A DNA stretch of 61,580 bases from Verrucomicrobiales bacterium. Lineage in GTDB: Bacteria; Verrucomicrobiota; Verrucomicrobiia; Verrucomicrobiales; DEV007. Shown here one piece after another: positions 52,072-60,362 of the stretch. The position numbers and the translations under genes were made by a program. The DNA lies in the NCBI GenBank assembly GCA_029210205.1, contig JARGOD010000017.1:3653-65232 (forward strand). The letters are read 5' to 3'. How positions within the stretch are numbered: position 1 is the stretch's first letter; each line of letters begins with the position of its first letter. Below the pieces are notes generated by a model. That model was given only the letters and a program-made list of their open reading frames with translations, made no database searches and was not told the DNA's origin.

Positions 52072-53592
52072 ATGAATGACAAGGAAGAGTTTTTCATCTC
52101 GGACGACGACGCGCCTCCTCGCCGGACCACTTCAAGAAAGAAAAAGAGCGGCTGCTTCGGGCATTTTTTGCTCATGGCGCTGCTCGGTCTTGCTTTTCTC
52201 ATCGGGATCCTTGTGCTCATTGATATGACAAATTCCGGAGGGGCGGTGAAGAAAACGCTGATCGGAATCCTGGGTGGCGAAGCGGAAGCTCCCGATCCGG
52301 TGATTCAGGAAAAGATCGTTGAAGTTCCTGTTGAGAAGGTCGTGGAAAGAGTTGTCGAAAAGATTGTCGAAGTTGAAAAAATTCCTCCGATGCCGTCGGG
52401 ATATGTCTCCTGGAAGAAGGTCGATGTCGCAGAACTGTGGAGCGATATTCCAATCAAGACTGAAGTTATTTCTGAGCAGGGTGACATTGCCTCAAAGGTG
52501 CGGGAAGAGGACGAAAGCTATGGGATCGAGATGAAACTCAAGCTGACGGTTCCGAAACCGAATGAGTCAGCGACAGAGCTCAGCGCGATTAACGGGAATC
52601 TTCCGAAGATTCTCAATGATTTCGAAACCCTCATCGAGAAGGCGGAAGTCTCCCCGTTTTTTCATCATCTTTATGAGCTGAAAACGAATTACATTCAGGA
52701 GCGTGTTACCCGGATTGATCGAATTCTTTCCCGTCATAACCTCTATGACCTTGAGACCGTTTTGCAGGTCGCTCATCCCGAGACCGGACAAAAGCTGCTC
52801 CTCGTGCAGGGGGAGATGGATGTCGTCACCGATGGTTCAGACGGTGATCGCTGGCCGATGCTCGATGACTACATCTCGATGTCGCAGTACTACCAGCCGT
52901 TCACGAGCTACGGCTGGGGTAAGCGGAGCACCACGCCCAATCCGCTTCTTGAGCGATGGGAGACTCAGCTTAAGAAATATGAAGAAGAGTTCGCGATCTC
53001 CGGACTTTCGATTGAAAGAAATCGATATCTGCGGAATGAAATCGACACACTGACTCGCGAGGTCGCTGACCTGAAAGCACGGAGCTATCTGATTGCTGAA
53101 GCTGATCCATTTTTCGTTCTCCCCTTGTCCTTTCTTGGTCGGGGCGATGAAAACGAGTTTGCTCCTTCGATCGGTGACTACGGCGTCATCATTCACGAAG
53201 ACAAACTCTATCCCATGATCGCAGGAGACGCAGGACCAAGCTGGAAGTTCGGGGAGGCTTCGCTTCGGGTCGCAAAAACACTGAGTGAAAACGCGTCACC
53301 ATACAATCGTCCGGTCAGTGATCTGACCGTGACCTACCTCATTTTTCCAGGATCACGCGATGAGACTAAGGGGCCGCCCGATCTCGTGGCATGGCAGGCA
53401 AAGTGTCAGGAATTGATGGATGGAATTGGGGGCATCGGTGAGGGCTTTGCTCTCCATGAATGGGAGGACCTTATCGCAAAGAAAAAGGCAGAGCAGGAAG
53501 CGGCCGCGAAAGCAGAAGCTGAGAAGACTGCCGGTGATACACCGGAAACTGACGACGCATCGGTCCAGCCAGAGGAAGGCACCGATCAGTGA
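52072..53592 (+). CDS. Membrane-anchored protein with Val/Glu/Lys repeat stalk, unknown
   Basis: 506 aa. A polar cytoplasmic N-terminus (RRTTSRKKKSGC) is followed by one membrane helix (about 30-50). Next comes a stalk of tandem VEKVVERVVEKIVEVEK-type repeats (80-104), then a largely soluble extracytoplasmic domain of about 380 residues. The C-terminus has an Ala/Glu/Lys helix (AKKKAEQEAAAKAEAEKTAG). I do not recognise the family. It is translationally coupled (GTGA overlap) to the MFS-type gene, so the pair probably works together. The upstream gap holds a weak hairpin at 52016-52034. Confidence 0.7.
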   Translation: MNDKEEFFISDDDAPPRRTTSRKKKSGCFGHFLLMALLGLAFLIGILVLIDMTNSGGAVKKTLIGILGGEAEAPDPVIQEKIVEVPVEKVVERVVEKIVEVEKIPPMPSGYVSWKKVDVAELWSDIPIKTEVISEQGDIASKVREEDESYGIEMKLKLTVPKPNESATELSAINGNLPKILNDFETLIEKAEVSPFFHHLYELKTNYIQERVTRIDRILSRHNLYDLETVLQVAHPETGQKLLLVQGEMDVVTDGSDGDRWPMLDDYISMSQYYQPFTSYGWGKRSTTPNPLLERWETQLKKYEEEFAISGLSIERNRYLRNEIDTLTREVADLKARSYLIAEADPFFVLPLSFLGRGDENEFAPSIGDYGVIIHEDKLYPMIAGDAGPSWKFGEASLRVAKTLSENASPYNRPVSDLTVTYLIFPGSRDETKGPPDLVAWQAKCQELMDGIGGIGEGFALHEWEDLIAKKKAEQEAAAKAEAEKTAGDTPETDDASVQPEEGTDQ

Positions 53593-54827
53593 GTCATGAG
53601 GCGGAACCTCACCGCGAACAGGTAAGAAGAACCTTCCTCGCTGAGTCAGTTCGGGCAGTCAGCGCTGGAATAATTGAGACTGCGTTGGCGACATTTGCCG
53701 TGCTTATCGCGGTGAATCAATTTCAGTCGAGCGCTGCGCTGAAGTCATTCCTGCTCGCAAGTCCCGCGGTGGGCCTGCTGGGGAGCTTGCTTATCGTTCC
53801 GCTCGCGATTAAGTGGCAAATTCGTTCGAGCATGGCGGCGGCAATGATCAGCCTCGTCAGCATGGGAGGCTTTCTCGTCTCTGCCATAGGGGCCGGAAAC
53901 GAGACCTGTTTTGTTGTCGGGATTTCAATCGGAATCGGCATGATTGGAATGGCGATTCCACTGCAAACTCACTACCTCCGGCTTAACTATCCCAGAAAAA
54001 ATCGTGGACGTCTTTTTTCCGTTACGATCTTCATCCGCGCTCTCACCGCAATGATTGTGAGCTGGATCTTCGGTGTTTCTCTGGATGAGGATTTTGGTCG
54101 TTATCCCATCCTTCTCTGGTTCATGGTGGGTGCGGCGCTCGTTTCAGCAGTCTGTCACTTTCTGGTTCCTTCTGAAGTGCTTCGGAACTCCAGTAAAAAG
54201 CGTCATGCCTTTTGGGATTCCGTGCATATCAGCCGGGCGGACAAAGTATTTGTTCGGCTCCTCGTTGCAGCAATGATCATGGGGGTGGGCGTGCTTTCCG
54301 CCAATGCTCTCCGCGTCGACTACCTCGTGAATCCGGTCCACGGTCTCGAGTTCGACGTCAAAACGGTGAGCTTGATCACTGGCATCGTACCCTCGGTCAT
54401 GCGGTTGGTTTCCACTTTTTTCTGGGGCTGGCTCTTTGATCGGGTGAATTTCTTCCGGCTCCGCGTCGCCGTGAATCTTGTCTTTCTTATCGGGGTGATT
54501 CTCTATTTCGTGTGGAGCGACGTCCGTTTGATTCTTGTCGGCAGTGCTCTTTTCGGCCTCGCGCGAGGAGGCGGTGAGATCATGTTCAATCTCTTTGTGA
54601 CGAAGCTTGCTCCGACGGAACACATCGCAGACTACATGTCGGTTCACACTTTTCTCGCAGGACTGAGGATACTTGCGGCACCATTCCTCGGGTTTTTTCT
54701 CGTCGAGTGGGCGAACGTTCCCGTGATGACCGCAGTCAGTGCCACCTTGATCGTTGCCTCGGTCATGATAGTCGGCAGCGCGAGGCAAGTTGATGCGGCG
54801 AAGACGCCGGAAGAACGCATGAGCTGA
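53589..54827 (+). CDS. MFS-type transporter
   Basis: 412 aa. About 12 membrane helices spaced as in the major facilitator superfamily, with GLLGSLLIVPLAIKWQIRSSMAAAMI and LRLNYPRKNRGRLFSVTIFIRALTAMIV in the first half and LITGIVPSVMRLVSTFFWGWLFDRVNFFRLR and LFGLARGGGEIMFNLFVTKLAP in the second. The start is GTG at 53589, overlapping the previous stop by 4 bp. Substrate unknown; it is not close to a well-known MFS subfamily by eye. Confidence 0.8.
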   Translation: MSHEAEPHREQVRRTFLAESVRAVSAGIIETALATFAVLIAVNQFQSSAALKSFLLASPAVGLLGSLLIVPLAIKWQIRSSMAAAMISLVSMGGFLVSAIGAGNETCFVVGISIGIGMIGMAIPLQTHYLRLNYPRKNRGRLFSVTIFIRALTAMIVSWIFGVSLDEDFGRYPILLWFMVGAALVSAVCHFLVPSEVLRNSSKKRHAFWDSVHISRADKVFVRLLVAAMIMGVGVLSANALRVDYLVNPVHGLEFDVKTVSLITGIVPSVMRLVSTFFWGWLFDRVNFFRLRVAVNLVFLIGVILYFVWSDVRLILVGSALFGLARGGGEIMFNLFVTKLAPTEHIADYMSVHTFLAGLRILAAPFLGFFLVEWANVPVMTAVSATLIVASVMIVGSARQVDAAKTPEERMS

Positions 54828-54872
54828 AAGAAACGCTGGATATTTGGCCTCAGCCTTCTATAAAGTTTACCC

Positions 54873-55382
54873 ATGCCGAATCTCAACAAAGTCATGCTCA
54901 TCGGGAATCTCACGCGGGATCCGGAAGTGCGATACACGCCCAAAGGGTCAGCCGTGACCGATATCGGTCTGGCGATCAATCGTAACTACACGCTCGATGA
55001 CGGGCAGAAACGTGAAGAGACCACCTTTGTTGACGTGACTTTCTGGGGACGGCAAGCTGAGGTGCTTGGTGAATACATGAAGAAAGGGAGGCCCTTGTAT
55101 GTGGAAGGTCGTCTCAATCTCGATCAATGGGAGGACAAGACTTCCGGACAGGCTCGGACGAAATTGAAAGTCGTCGGGGAAGGGTTTCAATTTCTCGGTG
55201 GCCGCGATGAGAGCCCGGGCGGTGGCGGACAGCCCCAGCAGCAGCAACCTCAATACCAGCAGGCGCCACCACAGCAACAAGCTCCGCCACAACAGCAGGC
55301 GGCACCTCCGCAACAGCAAGCCGCTCCGCCTCAGCAAAATTACGAGCCGATCCGCGACGAGGACGACGACATCCCGTTTTAG
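54873..55382 (+). CDS. ssb: Single-stranded DNA-binding protein
   Basis: 169 aa. The OB fold (1-105) starts MPNLNKVMLIGNLTRDPEVRYTPKGSAVTDIGLAINR and contains VDVTFWGRQAEVLGEYMKKGRPLYVEGRLNLDQWEDK. The linker is rich in Gln, Pro and Ala, in the repeat PPQQQAA. The tail ends DDDIPF, the acidic tip that recruits repair and replication proteins. The nearest dyad lies 9 bp after the stop. No SD precedes the ATG. Confidence 0.96.
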   Translation: MPNLNKVMLIGNLTRDPEVRYTPKGSAVTDIGLAINRNYTLDDGQKREETTFVDVTFWGRQAEVLGEYMKKGRPLYVEGRLNLDQWEDKTSGQARTKLKVVGEGFQFLGGRDESPGGGGQPQQQQPQYQQAPPQQQAPPQQQAAPPQQQAAPPQQNYEPIRDEDDDIPF

Positions 55383-55390
55383 GAAGATTC

Positions 55391-55421
55391 AACAGGGTTA
55401 GGTCGGTGACTTTACCCTGTT
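55391..55421. repeat. 31-bp dyad, copy 4 (inverted, one mismatch)
   Basis: AACAGGGTT (55391-55399), 13 bp (AGGTCGGTGACTT), TACCCTGTT (55413-55421). The arms match at 8 of 9 positions. It lies 9 bp after the ssb stop and about 73 bp before the likely SDR start. Its centre, read in reverse complement, matches that of copy 1 at 11 of 13 positions. It could also be part of a ssb terminator, but no T tract follows. Confidence 0.7.
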
Positions 55422-55493
55422 AAGTTTGCTTCAGACGATAAGATCGATCCTTTGTGCTTTGCGGCCTTTCTCGTGGCTGCTAAGACTTCTCCC

Positions 55494-56246
55494 GTGAATT
55501 GGAATCAGAGACGCATCCTCGTGACTGGGGGCACTCACGGCATCGGTCGCGCTATCGTGCTCGGGTTGCTTGAGGCCGGGGTGAAGCAACTCATTGTCGC
55601 TGCCGAGGAAGGCTCTCCTGCGGGATGGGATCAGCTGGCGCAAGGTGGTGCCAAATACTTCAAGGCGGATCTCTCAACTGAAGGTGAACCGGGAGAACTC
55701 GTGAAGCGAGCCGTTCAGGAGATGGGAGGCATCGATGGGCTCGTTCATTGCGCCGGAGTCTATCTCGACGGAGAATCAGAGCACCTCAGCCGAGTCGAGA
55801 TTTGGAATCGAACGATGAATATCAAAGCGCGGGCCGGCTATTTATTGGCCTCGGAATTTTCGCAACTAGCGGACGATGGCGGAAGTTTTGTCGGCGTTAC
55901 CTCAATCAATGCTGAGCAATCTGAGCCGGATCATTTGGCTTACGATCCTGCCTGTGCTGCGCTCGGCGGAGTGATTCGCGCCTTCGCGATTCAGCATGCC
56001 CCGCGCCTTCGCTTCAATGCTTTGGCGCCGGGTCTGATCCGGACGCGCCTCACCGAATCGGTCGCACATGACTCGCCGGCGAAGGCGCATGCCGAGAGTA
56101 ACATCCCGATGGGGAAAATGGGCCAACCTGAAGATTGCCTCGGCGCGGCTATGTTTCTCCTCGGTGAAAGTTCTGCCTATCTCACGGGAGAAACAATCCA
56201 CGTGGACGGTGGAATCCATGCGAATCAGATGTCGAGGCCGGTTTAG
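55494..56246 (+). CDS. SDR-fold protein lacking the catalytic Lys
   Basis: 250 aa from the GTG at 55494 (encoding NWNQRRILVTGGTHGIG after the initiator); earlier TTG and GTG codons at 55452 and 55473 are possible, so the start is uncertain. The Rossmann motif TGGTHGIG, the SDR Asn region (NIKARAGYLLAS) and the Ser (VGVTSINA) are present. The catalytic pair reads Y150-D-P-A-C154, so Lys is replaced by Cys. The C-terminal FNALAPGLIRTRLTE and LTGETIHVDGGIHANQM are typical. It may be a pseudo-enzyme or use a different proton relay. Otherwise it resembles FabG-like reductases. Confidence 0.8.
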   Translation: MNWNQRRILVTGGTHGIGRAIVLGLLEAGVKQLIVAAEEGSPAGWDQLAQGGAKYFKADLSTEGEPGELVKRAVQEMGGIDGLVHCAGVYLDGESEHLSRVEIWNRTMNIKARAGYLLASEFSQLADDGGSFVGVTSINAEQSEPDHLAYDPACAALGGVIRAFAIQHAPRLRFNALAPGLIRTRLTESVAHDSPAKAHAESNIPMGKMGQPEDCLGAAMFLLGESSAYLTGETIHVDGGIHANQMSRPV

Positions 56247-56247
56247 T

Positions 56248-56991
56248 TTAATCGTAGCGCGATTGAAATACCCGCCCCCAGTGTTCGAGAAAGAATCGCT
56301 TCTCCGTGGGGAGGAGTGTTTCTTCGGCGGGTCCTAAAAGTGGTCTCAGGGAGGTCGACATTTGCAGGGTCACGACCACGAAAATGATCGACCAGAAGGT
56401 GAGATAGGCCGTGCTGTGATCTCCGAATGCTCTCGCTCCGCGGGTGATCATTCCAATTCCGAAGCAGAGCGCGGCGATCCAGAAAGCGAGGACGAGGAAA
56501 CCCATGAACCCGAGAGAGTCGGTCGACTGGGTGAAGATCCAGAGCACCGGAGCGAGGCCGATGAGTATGACACCGATCAAGGTGAGCCCGCAGAGGAGCA
56601 GCCCCGTCGCTTTTTTAAGCGTGAAATCAAAGCCACCGAGACTGCTGAAGACGTAGAGGCTCGGCAAGGTGATGAGCGCGGAGAGAAAGGCGCCTGCAAA
56701 TACCTTTGTCGGGACCGCCCAGAGCTGATCTCCTCCGGAAAACATACCGAGGAGAAAACCGAAAATGAGGAACGAGCCTGAAGCGATCAGCATGAGATGT
56801 TTCAAGACGGCGCCGCCACGGCCTTCCTCCCATTCAAAGAGGAGACTGCCCGGCTTCTTCAGAAGAGCATCTATTACCGCGGCAAATCCCGTCCCTCCGG
56901 GCATCGCTTCGTAGCGTAGTCGGTCCCGTTTTTGGGGCAGGGCCGGTGGAGTCGCTGCTTCGGGTGTTTCACTTGTCTCATTTTCATTCAT
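56248..56991 (-). CDS. Yip1-like membrane protein 1 of a tandem pair
   Basis: 247 aa from the ATG at 56991 (MNENETSETPEAATPPALPQKRD). The N-terminal 75 residues are polar. Five or so membrane helices follow (MLIASGSFLIFGFLLGMFSGG, PTKVFAGAFLSALITLPSLYVFSSLGG, LLLCGLTLIGVILIGLAPVLWIF, MGFLVLAFWIAALCFGIGMI, YLTFWSIIFVVVTLQM). The GG-x-A-x-PTK block before helix 2 recurs in the neighbour as QACFLAIKLPW. Such proteins look Yip1-like, but that is a topology match. It starts 17 bp after the stop of the second protein. Confidence 0.65.
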   Translation of the reverse strand: MNENETSETPEAATPPALPQKRDRLRYEAMPGGTGFAAVIDALLKKPGSLLFEWEEGRGGAVLKHLMLIASGSFLIFGFLLGMFSGGDQLWAVPTKVFAGAFLSALITLPSLYVFSSLGGFDFTLKKATGLLLCGLTLIGVILIGLAPVLWIFTQSTDSLGFMGFLVLAFWIAALCFGIGMITRGARAFGDHSTAYLTFWSIIFVVVTLQMSTSLRPLLGPAEETLLPTEKRFFLEHWGRVFQSRYD

Positions 56992-57008
56992 GGTTTCACT
57001 GGGTTGGT

Positions 57009-57710
57009 CTAGAGGGCGTGTTTGAGGGCCCACCAGACGGATTCATAAAAGTTGCCTTCGAATAAATCGGGACGAAGAAATTCAATTTTCAGGCCGGGTT
57101 GTCCGAAAATGGGTCGAAGGAGAAAGCCAATCTGGGCCCCTGCGAAAAGGTTTCCGGCAAGCAGTCCGATCAGGGAATGGCGAGCCGCCTTCGGGGTTTC
57201 AGCAAAGTGGAGAAGGACGCGATACAGCCTCGCCGTCGAAATGAGACCGGCAAAGGCGATGAGAAAGGTGTGAGCGATGATGAGTCGGCGATGAGTTTCG
57301 CCTCCTTGTGGATCATCGGGTCCCGGAGCATCGATCGCCATCCCGAAGGTGATGGGAGAAAGGGAGCCAACGATCAACCCGAAGACCGCAAAGGAACTCA
57401 GCAGGGCGAGGGTGGTTTGGACGAACGAAAGTCTGATACCGAGAAGCGCGGCAAGGATCCCATTCAGAATTGCATTGGTAAAAAGCGTCAGGAGAATGAC
57501 CCAGGGCAACTTGATCGCGAGAAAGCACGCCTGTTTCGGTCCCTGCCAGATTCCGACCGAAGCGCCGTAGAGCCCCACGCCGAGCAGGAGTATGAAGAGG
57601 CACGAGAGCGTCGTCCGCCGATCTGTCTGTTCGAGCGGTTCCAGACAGTAGCGGTCCTCGCCACGGAGGAGACCGTGGCTGTATCGAGTGAGGACGCTGA
57701 GAAATGACAT
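57009..57710 (-). CDS. Yip1-like membrane protein 2 of a tandem pair
   Basis: 233 aa. A 32-residue polar N-terminus is followed by about five helices (LSCLFILLLGVGLYGASVGIW, AIKLPWVILLTLFTNAILNGILAALLG, TTLALLSSFAVFGLIVGSLSP, LIIAHTFLIAFAGLISTARLYRV, LIGLLAGNLFAGAQIGFLL). The layout (helix, Gly-rich turn, xKxPW/xPTK, long helix) mirrors the downstream protein. No family is certain. The pair is probably one operon and may form a complex. Confidence 0.65.
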   Translation of the reverse strand: MSFLSVLTRYSHGLLRGEDRYCLEPLEQTDRRTTLSCLFILLLGVGLYGASVGIWQGPKQACFLAIKLPWVILLTLFTNAILNGILAALLGIRLSFVQTTLALLSSFAVFGLIVGSLSPITFGMAIDAPGPDDPQGGETHRRLIIAHTFLIAFAGLISTARLYRVLLHFAETPKAARHSLIGLLAGNLFAGAQIGFLLRPIFGQPGLKIEFLRPDLFEGNFYESVWWALKHAL

Positions 57711-57805
57711 GCTTCAAGAACCCGTTGGTGGGCACTTGAAGAATCGTTTCCTAATGTGAATTGTTTGAGAAGGGACCGTGAAAATGCGGTGAAATCTTCC
57801 GGCCT

Positions 57806-58495
57806 TCAGCTTTTGATCGCTTCATTGAAAGGAATCGCATCCTCGATCTCGCGTCCTTTCGGGAGACGCGGTTGTACATCAATCGCGTAGATCTCCCCGT
57901 CGATGGCGCGAATGTAATTCCGCCGATGAGTATCCTGAACGAGGACTTCGTCGGTCTCGCGGATAAAGCCAGAGTGCTCGTCGCTCCATTCAAAACCGAG
58001 AGCTTTCATCCAGTTCGAAATTTCTGCTTCGGTCGGCATGCCGGTTTCGGGATCAGGGAAAATATAGCGCTGTGAAGTGAGGATCGAAAGACCTTCGGGA
58101 CGTTTCCAAATCCCTTCGAACCGGACGTCGTCGCCGAAAACCCGGTTGGAGAGACGCAGGCGCCGGAAGTAACCGATCGGAGTAGAGTAGCCAGCTGGAC
58201 CGAATCCGGCCTGGTCGGGAAAGGTGGATTTCCAGATTCGTCCGGTTATCGGCTCCCGGAAGGCAACATGCTCCATCCCGACGTGAGATTCCTGAACCAG
58301 GTGGTTTAGGCGACCGCTCAGGAGGCAGTCGTTTTCTCGCGCGAACTTGAGGAGGTTTCCGTATTGGGAATGGACTTGGAATTCCCAGATGTCGGCCGCA
58401 CTCCGTGGTGAGTCATCATTTGATGCTCCCATGCCTGATGGACCAATGCTTGATCCTCCTCCGAAAGCGGCTTGTTCTGCTTCATCAAGTTCCAT
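57806..58495 (-). CDS. Polyvalent-protein-type kinase-like domain (Kinase_PolyVal-like)
   Basis: 229 aa in this frame. The C-terminal half matches my recollection of the serine/threonine/tyrosine-kinase-like domain found in phage and mobile-element polyvalent proteins: LSNRVFGDDVRFEGIW, PEGLSILTSQRYIFPDPETGMPTEAEISNWMKALGF, and a catalytic loop Q-D188-T-H190-R-R-N193 with D206 in YAIDVQP. K89 in RIWKST could be the ATP-binding Lys. The first 30 residues (GGGSSIGPSGMGASNDD) look unlike protein, and another frame encodes a better N-terminus (see 58318-58548). Alone on the chromosome, with no phage genes around. Confidence 0.6.
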   Translation of the reverse strand: MELDEAEQAAFGGGSSIGPSGMGASNDDSPRSAADIWEFQVHSQYGNLLKFARENDCLLSGRLNHLVQESHVGMEHVAFREPITGRIWKSTFPDQAGFGPAGYSTPIGYFRRLRLSNRVFGDDVRFEGIWKRPEGLSILTSQRYIFPDPETGMPTEAEISNWMKALGFEWSDEHSGFIRETDEVLVQDTHRRNYIRAIDGEIYAIDVQPRLPKGREIEDAIPFNEAIKS

Positions 58496-58548
58496 ACCCG
58501 CAACGCCTCTTGCCGAGGAACCGGTTCAGGCATTTCTTGATCGTTCAT
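58318..58548 (-). CDS. Overlapping frame: likely true N-terminus of the kinase-like gene
   Basis: 76 aa from the ATG at 58548 (ATG at 58554 and GTG at 58563 also in frame). Residues 12-45 (RQEALRVWNLMKQNKPLSEEDQALVHQAWEHQMM) are strongly amphipathic and helical, as in a real protein, whereas the same bases in the kinase frame give a Gly/Ser-rich stretch. The frames differ by -1 and both are open from 58495 to 58320. The simplest reading is one gene with a frameshift near 58400, either a sequencing error, a mutation or a programmed event; two overlapping genes are less likely. Confidence 0.45.
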   Translation of the reverse strand: MNDQEMPEPVPRQEALRVWNLMKQNKPLSEEDQALVHQAWEHQMMTHHGVRPTSGNSKSIPNTETSSSSREKTTAS

Positions 58549-58583
58549 GGCCATAGAAAACACGAATCAGAAGAGAAAGACAA

Positions 58584-58603
58584 GTCAAAACTGTTCATTT
58601 GAC
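58584..58603 (-). terminator. Possible serA terminator
   Basis: On the minus strand GTCAAA (58603-58598), 8-nt loop, TTTGAC (58589-58584) is a 6-bp stem followed by TTGTCTTTCTCTT. It lies 33-52 bp past the serA stop at 58636. The AT-rich stem is weak, so confidence is low. Confidence 0.35.
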
Positions 58604-58635
58604 CTGCTTTATTCAATTTTTGGTAATGCCGCCGA

Positions 58636-60240
58636 TCAGAGCTCGACGGACTGCGCGCTCTTGATTCCTTCGAGTTTCAGAATCTCAGCAATCAAAGGTT
58701 CGTCCGCTGCCGAGTCGATGTTGAGAATGCTGATCGCTTCTCCTCCGATCTTATTCCGGCTCAGGGCCATGCTCGCAATGTTGATCCCCTTCGCTCCGAG
58801 GAGCTGACCGAGAGCCCCGACAACGCCGGGTGAATCGGAGTTTTCAAAGACGAGAAGGTGCCCTTCGGGACTCGCGTCAATGTTGTGTTCCTGAATTTTG
58901 ACGAGACGAGGCTGACTCCCGAAAAAAGTTCCGGAGAGAGACATCGATTCGTCACCGCTATTCACCGTGATCGTGAGCAAGTCGGTGAATTCGCAGGTTT
59001 CGGCGGGGCGGCTTTCGGTGACGCGCATGCCACGATCTTCCGCGAGTGAAGGAGCGTTGAGGTAGTTCGCCGAACCGGAGGTCGATCCCGTTTCGAGATA
59101 ACCTTTCAGCGCCGAGCGAGTCACGAGAGTCGTGTCGATGTCGCTCACCGTGCCGACGTAATCGACGCGGAAAGCGTCTGGCTGCGCCGGTCCGATCTGG
59201 CTCGCCATCTTGCCGAGAACTTCTGCGAGGCTGAGATAAGGCCCGATCTCTTTGAGGGTGTCCTCATCGAGGTTGGGCATGTTGATCGCATTCACGACAG
59301 AACCGTGGAGGAGTCGGTCGCGGATCGCCTCGGCAATTTCGATGCCGACATTCTCCTGCGCTTCTTCAGTCGACGCACCGAGGTGAGGAGTGAAAACCAT
59401 CTCTTCGCGACTGAGCAACTCGTAGTCCGCTGAGGGTGGCTCGTCTTCGAACACGTCCAGCGCAGCGCCGGCAACTTTGCCGTCCTTGATTCCCTGGAGA
59501 AGCGCGGCTTCGTCGATGAGGCCACCGCGGGCGCAGTTGATGATGCGAACGCCCGGCTTCATCAGTTCGATGCGTTCCGCATTGATGAGGTGAGTCGTCT
59601 CCGGTGTTTTCGGCATGTGGAGCGTGATAAAATCGGCCTGCTTGACCGCTTCATCGACCGTCGCGCAGAGTTCGACCCGCATGTTCTTGGCCTTACTCGC
59701 AGCCATGTAAGGATCATAAGCGACGACGCGCATGCCGAAGCCCATCGCGCGGCGGGCGAATTCACCACCGATGCGTCCCATTCCAAGAATCGCGAGGGTT
59801 TTGTTGTAAAGCTCGACGCCCTTGTAGGCCTTGCGACCCTCCTTGAAACGTCCATCGGTCACGGACTGATGCGCTTGCGGGATGTGGCGCGCGAGCGACA
59901 TCATGAGAGTGAAAGCGTGCTCTGCGGTTGAGATCGTGTTTCCCGCAGGGGTGTTCATGACGACGACCCCATGCTTTGTCGCCACCGGAATATCGATATT
60001 GTCGACGCCCACGCCAGCGCGACCGATCGCACGGAGAACGCCGGAACCGGCTTCGATGACAGGACCGGTGATTTTCACGCCGGAACGAACGATGATGCCC
60101 TCGTAGTTGGGAGCGAGTTCAACCAACTCTGATTCGCTCAAGCCAAGCTTCACATCGACCTCGATGCCTTCAGCTTCCTTGAGTAATTCGATCCCGCGTT
60201 CTGCGATGGGATCAGCGACGAGCACTCTGCGTGTTTCCAT
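58636..60240 (-). CDS. serA: D-3-phosphoglycerate dehydrogenase
   Basis: 534 aa, the long type with intervening and ACT domains. It oxidises 3-phosphoglycerate with NAD+ in the first step of serine synthesis. NAD motif GMGRIG (153-158), RGGLID (Arg), EDEPP (Glu) and HLGASTEEAQENVG (His) are all present. The regulatory ACT domain occupies about 455-534 (LVFENSDSPGVVGALGQLLGAKGINIASMALSRN). It starts METRRVLVADPIAERGIELL. Feedback by serine is possible but not shown by sequence. No other ser genes are adjacent. Confidence 0.96.
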   Translation of the reverse strand: METRRVLVADPIAERGIELLKEAEGIEVDVKLGLSESELVELAPNYEGIIVRSGVKITGPVIEAGSGVLRAIGRAGVGVDNIDIPVATKHGVVVMNTPAGNTISTAEHAFTLMMSLARHIPQAHQSVTDGRFKEGRKAYKGVELYNKTLAILGMGRIGGEFARRAMGFGMRVVAYDPYMAASKAKNMRVELCATVDEAVKQADFITLHMPKTPETTHLINAERIELMKPGVRIINCARGGLIDEAALLQGIKDGKVAGAALDVFEDEPPSADYELLSREEMVFTPHLGASTEEAQENVGIEIAEAIRDRLLHGSVVNAINMPNLDEDTLKEIGPYLSLAEVLGKMASQIGPAQPDAFRVDYVGTVSDIDTTLVTRSALKGYLETGSTSGSANYLNAPSLAEDRGMRVTESRPAETCEFTDLLTITVNSGDESMSLSGTFFGSQPRLVKIQEHNIDASPEGHLLVFENSDSPGVVGALGQLLGAKGINIASMALSRNKIGGEAISILNIDSAADEPLIAEILKLEGIKSAQSVEL

Positions 60241-60362
60241 ACCTATTGGTTTAAAAAATTGAGGCCGGAAAATAGGGGGGCTGAGGAGGGAAGCAAGAGG
60301 GAACTTGTGCCCGCGACGCGATTTCGCTTGTCTAATTTGGTCCTCTTAACCTTGGATACCGC

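Noticed and set aside
55200-55330. CAG/CAA-rich repeat as a mobile or CRISPR-like repeat
   Set aside because: It encodes the Gln/Pro/Ala-rich linker of SSB, a known variable region of that protein.
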